In this document: positions 10,001-17,493 of the stretch, in pieces | Numbering within the stretch: position 1 is the stretch's first letter | Layout: every line of letters begins with the position of its first letter | DNA from: Gordonia heveisoli | Lineage (GTDB): Bacteria > Actinomycetota > Actinomycetes > Mycobacteriales > Mycobacteriaceae | DNA: 64,000 nt | Assembly: GCF_030315745.1 (NCBI RefSeq) | Contig: NZ_JASXSH010000014.1 | Coordinates: forward strand, 1 to 64,000 | Direction: 5' to 3' | Made by a program: the position numbers and the translations under genes | Notes under the pieces: model-generated | Seen by the model: only the letters and a program-made list of their open reading frames with translations | Databases searched by the model: none | Told to the model about the DNA's origin: nothing

Positions 10001-11818
10001 AGCATTGGATGCCGCGGGATGATCAGCGATCGCACCGATCGAGGTGAGACGGGGCGCACCCGCACCCGCACCGGACGCGCCCGCACCGTGTGTGCTCGAT
10101 ACCGGTTGTGTACCAAGAGCATTCCCGGTCGTTGCGGGCGAACCGGAGGACGCAGCGGAATTCGCGGCAGCCGGGGCACCACCTCCCGCAGTGGCCGCGG
10201 CGGGCGTTGCCGAAGCACCAGCCGGCGCCCCAGTGCTCGCCGCCGCCGGCGTCGCAGCGTTGGCTGCCGCCGCACCCGGATTCGACTGAGCAACACCCGA
10301 CTGCGACGCCGCGTTAGGTTGCTGCGTATTAGACTGTACTGCACCAGAATTCGGGTCAGCGTGCGGCGTGGTTGCGCCGCCCGCGTCACCGGCGGTCGGA
10401 TTGTTGCCCAACTGCTGCCCGCCGCCGGTGTCGGGAGTCGACGCCCCATTCGGATGTTGACCACCCGAATTCTCCGTGGCGCCATGCCCGGCATTGGCGC
10501 CCGAATCAGACAGTCCGGCCGACTGCGGGGTATTCGTTGCACCCGCGTCGTGTTGCCCACCCGAAGTCCCAACCCCCTCCCGGGAACCCGACCCCGAATC
10601 ATGCGGCGACACACCGGATTCACCGTCTCCGTGACCCGTTCCGGAACCCGTGCCGTTTCCGGTCGAATCGCCCGGCGCTCCGGAATGCTCAGAACCCGAC
10701 CCGTTCGCATCGGCCCCGGAGTTGGCCCCGTCACCCTGCGGGTGGCCGGTTGCCCCGTCTCCCGACCCTCGTCCGGCGCCATCCCCCGACCCCGAACCCG
10801 AACCAGAACCCGGCGAATTATTATGCGCCCCAACATCTCCGGGTAGATGGGTGTTTCCACCGGTGCCGCCATGCACGCCGCCACCCTCACCACCACGCCC
10901 ACCACCACCGGGGATGGCACCGGTGATCGCGGAACCGAAGAAGCCCGCAGCGTTGAAGTGGCCGCCGGTCAGGAGCATCGCACTACCGTTGCCTGCCACG
11001 CCGCTGATAAAGCCAATCGTTCCACCACGCGCGAAGACGGCCGCGTTACTACCGGCCGGCCCCAGATATCGGTTAGCGCCCGCGTTCAGACCATGCGCCG
11101 AAGCACCACCGACCGCCGCCCCAACAACGCTGGCCTTCATGACAGTCTTGAACTGGTCCCGATCGATCTCATCGCGGTGACCAGCATTGATCTGCATCTG
11201 CTGGATACCGAGTTCCTGGGCCGCCCCGATCGCCGACCACTTCGCGGTCTCCTTGGCGATGTTGAGGACGACGGCCCGCACTGCCAGCTTCCGGACCGCT
11301 GTGCTCGCAGCCTTCTCGGCGATCTTCTGCAGAATCTCCCGCAACAATTTGCGTTGGACGAAGGCGATCGCCATCCGAATTGCGGCTTGGATAATCGGAA
11401 TCAGACCGAGTGATGCACCACCGGTCCACCACGCGTTCGCAATCGCGGCGAGGATCTGAATCGCAGCAATCGACAGTGACGCGATGATGTTGTACTTCGT
11501 GTACTCGATCTGGGTGCCCGTCGCACGGGCCATATCCGCCAGCCCGTTCATCCCCTCAGCAAGCCGGTCGAACGAGTAATCACCACCAAACATCTTGGCA
11601 AACTGGTCCTGCAACGCCTGCGCGCCCTGACCCTCATAGATCGCCAACACCTCGTTGGTAACCGACGTCAGGTCACCGTTGAGACCCTGCAGTTGCCCGG
11701 CATGTTCCCGCCACGTATCGGCGATCTGCCACAACGCCTCTTCATCACCCTCAGGCCACTTCTCCCCGGCCAGGTATGACACCCACTGCAACCCGCTCGG
11801 AATCTCCAGCCTGGTCAC
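7073..11818 (-). CDS. Polymorphic toxin: ESX-type N-terminus, papain-fold domain, C-terminal Ntox15-like nuclease
   Basis: This 1581-residue protein begins with a helical, WXG100/CpnT-like domain (1-110; YEGQG at 61-65 replaces WxG) and hydrophobic helices (about 110-160, 225-300). A long Gly/Ser/Ala/Asp low-complexity region (about 305-900) follows. A papain-fold (Tox-PL, glutamine deamidase type) domain lies at about 1020-1150 with Cys1031 (GRGCADG), His1107 (ELHAVTV) and Asp1122 (VVVDPSA). After a charged coiled coil (about 1225-1310), the last 150 residues carry HNQD at 1524-1527 followed by QVMGG, the HxxD signature of the Ntox15 DNase family. The N-terminus has no Sec signal, so export through the ESX machine encoded downstream is the natural inference. 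The immunity gene follows at 5897-7006. Whether the papain-like domain is an effector or a self-processing protease is not known. Confidence 0.8.
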   Translation of the reverse strand: MTRLEIPSGLQWVSYLAGEKWPEGDEEALWQIADTWREHAGQLQGLNGDLTSVTNEVLAIYEGQGAQALQDQFAKMFGGDYSFDRLAEGMNGLADMARATGTQIEYTKYNIIASLSIAAIQILAAIANAWWTGGASLGLIPIIQAAIRMAIAFVQRKLLREILQKIAEKAASTAVRKLAVRAVVLNIAKETAKWSAIGAAQELGIQQMQINAGHRDEIDRDQFKTVMKASVVGAAVGGASAHGLNAGANRYLGPAGSNAAVFARGGTIGFISGVAGNGSAMLLTGGHFNAAGFFGSAITGAIPGGGGRGGEGGGVHGGTGGNTHLPGDVGAHNNSPGSGSGSGSGDGAGRGSGDGATGHPQGDGANSGADANGSGSEHSGAPGDSTGNGTGSGTGHGDGESGVSPHDSGSGSREGVGTSGGQHDAGATNTPQSAGLSDSGANAGHGATENSGGQHPNGASTPDTGGGQQLGNNPTAGDAGGATTPHADPNSGAVQSNTQQPNAASQSGVAQSNPGAAAANAATPAAASTGAPAGASATPAAATAGGGAPAAANSAASSGSPATTGNALGTQPVSSTHGAGASGAGAGAPRLTSIGAIADHPAASNAGAASAKPAGAGTPQMVRAEPGGESRAGAAESARAGAGSRAEVGSGAGRDHGAGGSSNRDGAVDRSMPANGEQGGRHAAPEPPRDGASESGRGAEGSQHRGPEHESGAGGQDRGGEQTTGKHAQSEGAEPRGRHAAPEETSHQPGRHRDDTSSEAAPTPRVPVEFVPSTGGHSDPAAIPAHVRESLPGGDGQGQGGRHAANDHDGNGPGRERGPDGNRDDTGPPHRRGESPEEQSQRRQQDEAANRKMAEERIDKQVKALQKSEEAIAKAMKAVPSTEQGVSQVVSHMAHTAPDALTMVVVGTAVTGVAAAKGVHHLVTRAIEAVRAKVAGWRARFGGDEGGAQPHSPASRDGDGHAGSEGRVGDRDGSDGPARELPQSHRDGDGPAGGERPAAGDRVSLGDLPTRASVDEAAGKIDSTNSSGRGCADGAVGMRDLIATGESSVPADRGADYAGQSVNELAGRLGGDRFTHADVESIRATLEGLGDRASATIVGRHPDGELHAVTVMRVDGEFVVVDPSAPAGHRVSDLGAGLKHFSEMGAVFHDGHRPVRASDSRVTHPSELGPRKAFGEHERVGTRRDPEEGTNADGDEDGGSGVGQRHGEDAVDGDHTDSDDAATPVDPAEVARQANHDRIQSVIDDARARQAALNRARLDLEAAEKAGAPKSEIDAAKERVDRAKNDFDVANDRQSREVEGAYNVREDSDGKTHYRRRAGGEAAGYPQLRVDDDGLPALVEPKPPSPGEAAQRQELADALAEARNDPAAARTDPEKVITKVRDEHRDGLRADERARYSRELDESQTNTEHRDNPDNDLTYEYERHAGDHMRPTVDRQELAAQVESQRHGLETRSIDELIASIEGYDSKHRDSTAATRQQRRSELAALVELALLTEGYKPAVATRLASAYSDVQLRGNGSDQVITHNQDQVMGGRRSAETYGDSDANGMLGSLSKNEKDEFLKWLKARSDEFGGSAIYVSIRI

Positions 11819-11865
11819 AGCGTCCCCTCACCCCACACCACGATCCCCACCGACACCCGCAGGCG

Positions 11866-12165
11866 TCAGACAGTATCGGTCTGCTCGAGATTGTCAGCAG
11901 CCCCATCCATATTCTCCGACAATGCAGTCAAGAACTCGTACTGCCCGGTCATCGCCTCCAACACACCCTTGCTCTGCCCCAGGTATCCGCCTCCCGCGCC
12001 ACCGGTCGCGAAATTGGTACCCGGCTCATCACCACCCCACGGGGCACCAAGCCCACCCAACGTCGAGTTCAGACCGGTCACAATGGCTTTCAAACGATCA
12101 CTAGTGCTATCGAGATGCGTTGCCGCAGTACGCAACTGATCGGGAGTAACTTTGACGTGGTCCAT
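11866..12165 (-). CDS. WXG100-like ESX protein
   Basis: The start is set at 12165 (MDHVKVTPDQLRTAA) because AGGAGCG lies seven bases before that ATG; the longer frame to 12303 has an unnatural Arg-rich start. The resulting 99-residue protein is almost wholly helical with a central turn containing PWGGDEPG, a W-G arrangement like the WXG motif of ESX proteins. It lies 47 bases upstream of the polymorphic toxin in the same direction, and a small helical partner at this position is typical for large type VII substrates, so it may be the toxin's secretion partner. No C-terminal YxxxD/E export signal is present. Confidence 0.7.
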   Translation of the reverse strand: MDHVKVTPDQLRTAATHLDSTSDRLKAIVTGLNSTLGGLGAPWGGDEPGTNFATGGAGGGYLGQSKGVLEAMTGQYEFLTALSENMDGAADNLEQTDTV

Positions 12166-12220
12166 GATCGCTCCTACTCGGATTCCGGTGAGGTTCTTGT
12201 CCGCAGAGATGGGTTGAGTG

Positions 12221-12682
12221 TCACGCCCATCCGCCGGCACCGGGGTGCGGCGCAATGGATCGTTCCGGCGCATCCGGCGGTGCCGTCGAGATCTGCTCGC
12301 CACTCACGATGAAGTCGCGCAGATCCGGGGCACCGTCGACAACCTCGGATAGCGACGGGATCCCGGCGGCGACCTCTTCGACAGGCTTCATCAGCTCCGC
12401 ACCCCGACGAGCGACGTCCGCAGCCGCCTGCTGGGCGGCCTCGGTGATGAATCCGGCCAAGTCATCGAGGTCGTGGTCGTCGAGGAAGTCCTCGTCGATC
12501 TCGGTCTTGATGACGACACCCTGCGCGTTCACGTGAACAGTGACCATCCGGTCGGCAACCGAGGCCGAGGCAACCAGCGCAGCACGCTGTCGTTGCGCAT
12601 CCATCAGTCGCCCAACCTGCTCCTGCGCATTGGCGACCAACTCGTGGAAGTCGAACCCGAGTTCGTGTCCCCCAGCCGTCAC
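12221..12682 (-). CDS. YbaB/EbfC-family-like protein
   Basis: The GTG at 12682 is preferred because TGGGGGGA lies about eight bases upstream and the frame further up overlaps the divergent gene. The 153-residue product has a helical start (FDFHELVANAQEQVGRLMDA) followed by the strand pattern MVTVHVNAQGVVIKTEID and a helix (DDLAGFITEAAQQAAAD). This is the layout of YbaB/EbfC nucleoid-associated proteins, small dimeric DNA-binding proteins. Homologues such as EspL are encoded in ESX loci, where a chaperone or substrate-stabilising role has been suggested. It is first in the minus-strand run leading to the WXG100-like gene, toxin and immunity gene. A short unstructured acidic tail follows residue 110. 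Confidence 0.7.
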   Translation of the reverse strand: MTAGGHELGFDFHELVANAQEQVGRLMDAQRQRAALVASASVADRMVTVHVNAQGVVIKTEIDEDFLDDHDLDDLAGFITEAAQQAAADVARRGAELMKPVEEVAAGIPSLSEVVDGAPDLRDFIVSGEQISTAPPDAPERSIAPHPGAGGWA

Positions 12683-12821
12683 AACCGATCCCCCCAGATT
12701 TCCGTCACGTCCTGGCCATCGTTGCACACCCCCAGCACCGTGGCTAGCCAAGCCCGGCCCGCTCTCTCTACGATCACCATCGGCCCAAGTGCTCAGGCCA
12801 AGTGACCCAGGGGAGGGAGTC

Positions 12822-14063
12822 ATGTCCACACCGCACGCACCAGATCCGGCCGACGACGTGTCGCTGAGCTGGGCAGTATCGGACCAGCTAGCGGGTGTAC
12901 CCGACTCCAAGCCGAACACCGGTGGCACTCCCGCCCAGTCCGGGGCTGCGGCATCACCGCCCGGCGCGGCCGACGCCGACGTCACCGACGCCATGCTGAT
13001 CAGCGAACTTGTCGATCAAATACATGACGTGTTGCCCGGCAGTTGGTCGTCGTATCTGGTGGAGATCGCCATCGCCGACGCCGAACATCGCATCCGGGCC
13101 GCCGCCCAAACCCCCGACGGCCGGCTGATCCCGATCGACCTCGCCGTCACGGCCATCCAGATGGCCGCCACCCACCGGCTGCTGACCGGCGACCCGGTGC
13201 CGTGGATGTGGCTGCGGATCACCCAGGACCGCGGTGGCCAACCGCAGATCACCACCTTCGACGGGTTCGTCGGGGCGCCACCGGAGCATCTCCTGTTCCC
13301 CGCGGCCAGCTACCTCTCCGACGCTTCGATGGCACCGCAGACACCGAAACCGCTGTGGCTGCTCGCCCACATCGGCAACCGCGGCGGACAGCTTCGTTCG
13401 GCGACGGCCGCGGCCGCGGCGCAGGCAACGCCCGCCGCCGGCGCCGCCGACGCCGAGCTACCACCCCTGGACCTGCTGTGGTCCCGATTCGCCGCGCTGG
13501 CGGCAGTCTTCGCGGCCGTCGACGCCTACCACGGCCCTCGCATGAACGCGGGCACCGGAATCTTCCGCGGCGATCTGGGTGGCTGCACACTGAGCCGGCT
13601 CCCCGGTGGCCGGGCCGTGCTGTCCGGGGGTGCCGATCACTCGCCATTGATGACCGCCGCCTACAACAGCACCACCGCCCACCCCGATCTCTATCGGGGC
13701 GCCCCCGCGTGGGTGAGCAACATCGTCCTCGACGATCGTGTGCACGCCGGCATGCTGAGTTTCTGCTACTGGTGGTCCGACGGTCACTGGTCGCGCGCCG
13801 ACATCGCGGGCCCGGACGGATGGTCGGCGATCGACGAGATCAGTCCCGCCGTCCCCGGCGTGTGGACCACCGAGATCACTGCCGAACTCGTCCGCACCGC
13901 ACTAGCCGCCGCTCGTGTTGTGGTGAACGTCGACGAATGTATCGACTACGTCCGTCAGGTCGACGCGGGTAACACCCGACCCGACCTGCTGACCCGCACC
14001 GACCAGCCCCTGCCCTCGCCAGCCGAAGGCCTGACCATCCTCGATCTGGGGCAGCCGTGGTGA
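12822..14063 (+). CDS. Uncharacterised protein, possibly with two YezG/immunity-like segments
   Basis: The ATG at 12822 follows GGGAGGGA; the frame extends further upstream only as a shadow. The 413-residue protein has no signal peptide or membrane helix. After a disordered start (1-60), it shows WSSYLVEIAIADAEHRIRAA, then PVPWMWLRITQD and QPQITTFDG, a strand pattern resembling YezG/DUF600-type immunity domains. A second stretch (about 285-345) with APAWVSNIVLDD and FCYWWSDGHWSRADI looks like a second such unit. I do not recognise a named family. It opens a plus-strand run of five genes, three of which are clear paralogues of each other, next to a toxin locus. An immunity or chaperone role is only inferred. 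Confidence 0.6.
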   Translation: MSTPHAPDPADDVSLSWAVSDQLAGVPDSKPNTGGTPAQSGAAASPPGAADADVTDAMLISELVDQIHDVLPGSWSSYLVEIAIADAEHRIRAAAQTPDGRLIPIDLAVTAIQMAATHRLLTGDPVPWMWLRITQDRGGQPQITTFDGFVGAPPEHLLFPAASYLSDASMAPQTPKPLWLLAHIGNRGGQLRSATAAAAAQATPAAGAADAELPPLDLLWSRFAALAAVFAAVDAYHGPRMNAGTGIFRGDLGGCTLSRLPGGRAVLSGGADHSPLMTAAYNSTTAHPDLYRGAPAWVSNIVLDDRVHAGMLSFCYWWSDGHWSRADIAGPDGWSAIDEISPAVPGVWTTEITAELVRTALAAARVVVNVDECIDYVRQVDAGNTRPDLLTRTDQPLPSPAEGLTILDLGQPW

Positions 14064-14109
14064 ACGGGCGCGGACGACACTCCCGGACAGCAATGGCTAG
14101 GGTGACCGC

Positions 14110-14547
14110 ATGAGCAGACCGCCGACATCGGCGTTCCCACAGTCGGGGTGGGAACTGATCTACGACCTCCGGGATGCCGTGCGCGCCGGTGCGACCGGGA
14201 CGGTGCACCGGCTGGTCGATCGCATCGACGATCCCGACCTGACCCAGTTGGCCACGATGGCGCACACCATGCTCGGCTACTACCTCGGCTTCAGCCCCAC
14301 CGACGAGAAGCTCCGGATCACCGCCCGCGTACTGCACATCCATCTCGCGGCCTACGACGACGGCATCTCGATTCTCGACATCGACGACGTACTCACCGCC
14401 GTGATGAAACAGCAACCCCTGCCCCGATGGCTCAACCCCGGTTTGTTCTTCGGGACTCTCGTCGCGTTTCTCCTGCCCGACGGCGACGCCGAGATGAAGA
14501 TGCGCGAAGATCTCGAACCGCTTTGGGCACGAGCAATGGAGTCGTGA
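14110..14547 (+). CDS. Small helical protein, first of a small/large gene pair
   Basis: This 145-residue protein is soluble and predicted helical, without a recognised domain. Landmarks are SGWELIYDLRDAVRAG at the start and REDLEPLWARAMES at the end. Its relative at 15757-16206 shares the same outline (SEAGWDGAYQIRAAIN at the start, RGEPLWAKAIEDHLR at the end), so the two are diverged copies. The stop codon overlaps the next start (TGATG), which indicates translational coupling and a stable stoichiometry with the large partner. Function unknown. Confidence 0.65.
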   Translation: MSRPPTSAFPQSGWELIYDLRDAVRAGATGTVHRLVDRIDDPDLTQLATMAHTMLGYYLGFSPTDEKLRITARVLHIHLAAYDDGISILDIDDVLTAVMKQQPLPRWLNPGLFFGTLVAFLLPDGDAEMKMREDLEPLWARAMES

Positions 14548-15752
14548 TGCTGTCACCCCAGACCTTCGACCAGCGCTGGCACCAGCTGATCGCGGTGAGC
14601 TCGGCCCGCGGATACGTCGAACGCCAGCCGCTGGAGGAACACCTCCTCGCCGACGCAGACGGCAGCGGCGCCTGGCTCGACACCATCCAAGTCGCCCTCG
14701 CGGCCATGCAGTCGCGGCTCGCACATCTGTGCAGCAGCGACACCAGCGACGAAAACCTGTGGCTCATAGCCGGACTCATCCACCAACAGATGCTCGTCCC
14801 CGACGACTATCGCCGCGAACACCTCTACCGCCTGCTGACCATCGTCAGCAAACGTGACATCACCCAGATCACAGCCCCGGACGCCGTGGCCCTACTCGAT
14901 CTGGTGTGGGCACTGCGGCTCCCCGTCGACCCAGAGAAGGCTCGCGAGGCCACGATGCGGGACTGGCTGAACGAGGACTTCCCGGAATCGCTCCAACCGC
15001 CCAGCGCAGTTCTGGTCGAAACCCTGGTCGGCGCATGCCCTCCCGACTGGCAGCGGATCAACGGCACGGTCACTCTGGCGTCGGGGCAGGTCCTCACCGA
15101 CCTGACCGTCACCACCCCGGACGCACAGCCCGCCCACCTGAATCAGGTGTTCGCCGTACCCGAGACGATCAGCTGGCGGGCAGCCGACGGCAACACATGG
15201 TGGCGCCTACACGTCGACATCTCACACTCGAACTTCAGCGTCGCAGCCGTCGACGAATCCACACCACCCGATCCCCAACAGTTGCTGCGCCAGAGTGACT
15301 TTCACGCCGAACAGCAGCACGACACCCTACCCGCCGACGCCCCCGAATGGCTGCGCACCTACTGCGACAACGGCACCATCGATTACGGCGACGGCCCGAG
15401 ACTGGTGATCGGCACCGCTGAGGCCATCGATATCGTCCGACGCGAAGCGGTCGAACGCGGAATCGGCGCGCCATTCGACACCGACCTGCTCGCGGCAGTT
15501 CGCCTGCCCGTCGGCTACCGGGTCTTCATGTATCAGCCACCCGACACACCATTCGGCGATCTGATTCTCGACGCCCCACGCTTCTACGTGGGTGACGACG
15601 GCCGGATCTACCCCGCCCGCGCCGCCAACCCGGTGCATGCGAACGACGAGTTCCGATTCGCCTACGCCGAGCGGCACGGCTACCAATCAACAATCGGTGG
15701 CACTCCGTGGCCGAGCAGGGCCGAGGCGATCGTCGGCCCACGAAAGTCGTAG
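14547..15752 (+). CDS. Uncharacterised large partner (copy 1) of the paired gene family
   Basis: The ATG at 14547 overlaps the previous stop. The 401-residue protein has a helical first half and a strand-rich second half. The core (about 165-275) reads PPDWQRINGT, then WWRLHVDISHSNFSVAAVD and LLRQSDFHAE, a pattern shared with the protein at 16203-17258 (PPDWQQITGT, WWRAVVDITAD, LMRPSEYLAE). The WWR-VDI strands recall YezG/DUF600-type immunity folds but the match is too weak to name. A further C-terminal domain (about 285-401; VFMYQPPDTPFGDL, APRFYVGDDGRIYPA) is mostly missing from the second copy. No signal or membrane segment is seen, so it should act in the cytoplasm. Confidence 0.65.
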   Translation: MLSPQTFDQRWHQLIAVSSARGYVERQPLEEHLLADADGSGAWLDTIQVALAAMQSRLAHLCSSDTSDENLWLIAGLIHQQMLVPDDYRREHLYRLLTIVSKRDITQITAPDAVALLDLVWALRLPVDPEKAREATMRDWLNEDFPESLQPPSAVLVETLVGACPPDWQRINGTVTLASGQVLTDLTVTTPDAQPAHLNQVFAVPETISWRAADGNTWWRLHVDISHSNFSVAAVDESTPPDPQQLLRQSDFHAEQQHDTLPADAPEWLRTYCDNGTIDYGDGPRLVIGTAEAIDIVRREAVERGIGAPFDTDLLAAVRLPVGYRVFMYQPPDTPFGDLILDAPRFYVGDDGRIYPARAANPVHANDEFRFAYAERHGYQSTIGGTPWPSRAEAIVGPRKS

Positions 15753-15756
15753 TGCC

Positions 15757-16206
15757 GTGCCCGAACTGAGCATCTTCTCCGAAGCCGGATGGGACGGCGC
15801 CTACCAGATCCGGGCCGCGATCAATTCCGACGACGCCGAACGCTTCGGCGAGCTGTCGGAAGCCCTCAGTCACGAGGTTGCCGTGCAGGTCACCATGATC
15901 GGGGAATCGTTGTTACGCACGATGATCGACAACGACCCGACTCCGGGCGTGCTCGCCGGCGCAGCCGCGGTGCTGGCTCCACATATGCGCCGCTTTCTCG
16001 GATCGTCGAATCTGCTCCCGGTGCATGCCGAGGAACTCATCCGTACCGAACTCCGATTGCAGGAGTGCCCACCCTGGGCGTCGCGGGCACAGGCCATGAT
16101 GTTCTTCTTCGGCTTCCTCGCCCCCGTCGACGACGCTGCATTCATGGACTTCCGACTACGCGGAGAGCCATTGTGGGCCAAGGCCATCGAGGATCATCTG
16201 CGATGA
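15757..16206 (+). CDS. Small helical protein, second copy of the small/large pair
   Basis: The frame begins at GTG 15757, four bases after the previous stop; the ribosome site (CGAAAG) is weak, consistent with coupling to upstream translation. The 149-residue product resembles the 145-residue protein at 14110 in length, in its helical make-up and in both ends (GWDGAYQIRAAIN; GEPLWAKAIEDHL). The stop overlaps the next start (ATGA). No domain is recognised. A decayed third copy of its 3' end is visible at about 17330-17493. Confidence 0.65.
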   Translation: MPELSIFSEAGWDGAYQIRAAINSDDAERFGELSEALSHEVAVQVTMIGESLLRTMIDNDPTPGVLAGAAAVLAPHMRRFLGSSNLLPVHAEELIRTELRLQECPPWASRAQAMMFFFGFLAPVDDAAFMDFRLRGEPLWAKAIEDHLR

Positions 16207-17258
16207 ACGCACCGACCACGCCCGACGCGATGGATCCGGCGTCCCTCGACCGGCGGATGCGCGAACTGGCGTTCCTGACCGCCGAGTACAACCTCGTCGA
16301 ACTGGCCGCACGATGGCAGGACTTCAACACCCGCAAGTCCCCTGAGGATGTCGCCGCCATCCTCTCCGTCGCCAAGCATTGGGTTCGCTGTCGGATGGCC
16401 GAACTGCTCGACAACCAGGTGACCGCGGACGGCATCATCGGCATCGCATCGGTCTGCCAGAACCGCGTCGGAATGGCTCAGCCGGCCCGGCTCGGCAAGA
16501 CACTTGCCGACGCAACCCGGCCCGACAAGCACCAGCAGATGGATAGGGCTGACGCACAACGACTTCCGTGGGTGATCGCGGCGCTCGGCGCCCCCGACGA
16601 CATGGAAGCGGTCCGTGTCCCGTTCCTGTACGACTGGCTGCGGGCCGCCACACGCCCGCCACTCGACGACGATCGGGCCACTGCAGAACGCGCAGTGTTG
16701 GACGTGGTAACACGCTCCGCCCCACCGGACTGGCAGCAGATCACCGGCACCCTATGCGCCGCAGCAGGTGTGGCGCGCGCGAATCTCCGTGTGGTTCGTC
16801 CAGGCGGCACCGTCGGGATCTCCGCGCCCGTGGACTTGCCCGACCTGCATCGACTACGTCGTATCGACCGGGCAGCCGGCCAACCGTGGTGGCGCGCCGT
16901 CGTCGACATCACCGCCGACTTGCGGGCCGTCACACCGACACCCGCCAACGTCGAGCTACCACCACTCGATCTGATGCGGCCCAGCGAGTACCTGGCTGAG
17001 GGCGAGTTCACCGGACGCCCTCTGCCCGACTGGTTACAGACATTCTGCGACTTCCGGATCCTCGACGACACCACAACACTGTCTCCCGCCGCAGCGACCG
17101 AAGCCGCGCTGATCGCGTTGGCCGTCAACAAAGTCGACGTCGATCCGCGACGGGTGATGATTCAGCGACACGACGAGGGCTATGCCGTGCGGTCGGCCAC
17201 CCACGCGGTGGACGTCGCCGACACCGGTGGCACCCACATCACTCGGACCACGCCGTAA
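16203..17258 (+). CDS. Uncharacterised large partner (copy 2) of the paired gene family
   Basis: The ATG at 16203 overlaps the preceding stop by four bases. The 351-residue protein aligns by eye with the 401-residue protein at 14547: helical first half, then PPDWQQITGT, GQPWWRAVVDITAD, MRPSEYLAEGEF and PDWLQTFCD. It ends soon after (AVRSATHAVDVADTGG), about 50 residues earlier than copy 1, so its last domain is cut short or replaced. The end of the gene runs directly into a decayed copy of the small partner, suggesting that a deletion by recombination between copies created this junction. Function unknown. Confidence 0.65.
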   Translation: MNAPTTPDAMDPASLDRRMRELAFLTAEYNLVELAARWQDFNTRKSPEDVAAILSVAKHWVRCRMAELLDNQVTADGIIGIASVCQNRVGMAQPARLGKTLADATRPDKHQQMDRADAQRLPWVIAALGAPDDMEAVRVPFLYDWLRAATRPPLDDDRATAERAVLDVVTRSAPPDWQQITGTLCAAAGVARANLRVVRPGGTVGISAPVDLPDLHRLRRIDRAAGQPWWRAVVDITADLRAVTPTPANVELPPLDLMRPSEYLAEGEFTGRPLPDWLQTFCDFRILDDTTTLSPAAATEAALIALAVNKVDVDPRRVMIQRHDEGYAVRSATHAVDVADTGGTHITRTTP

Positions 17259-17329
17259 AATCACGTTCATCGCCCCGCGCAGCCGACGACGGCCGATACG
17301 TGCTCGTGTGACATCGCCACGCAGAAGGC

Positions 17330-17493
17330 CATTGACCGAACGCGCGCCCAGGATTGGCGGAGAGCCGTTGTGGGCCAAGTTCATCGCGGATTGCCGACCG
17401 CGTCCGGACTTCAGAGCAGAGAACAGCGACCGGCGCAACCCGATCTGGCGAGACCCCGATCGCCGAAGGCCTGGTCATCGAGGTGGCGGCTAA
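17330..17493 (+). pseudogene. Remnant of a third small-partner gene
   Basis: In the gap after the paired genes, the frame reading IGGEPLWAKFIADCR (about 17352-17396) matches the end of the small protein at 15757-16206 (RGEPLWAKAIEDHL). The DNA around 17358-17378 is nearly identical to that around 16161-16180. No start codon or intact upstream part exists, and the frame runs on into unrelated codons. This is best read as the 3' stub of a deleted third small gene. Confidence 0.5.

Noticed and set aside
8111..10846. Long plus-strand frame (911 residues) opposite the toxin
   Set aside because: Arg/Thr-rich, no domain; it is the complement of the low-complexity part of the toxin, which has clear domains at both ends.
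9190..10920. Second minus-strand frame inside the toxin gene
   Set aside because: Arg-rich shadow of the Gly/Ser region in another frame, without a start context.
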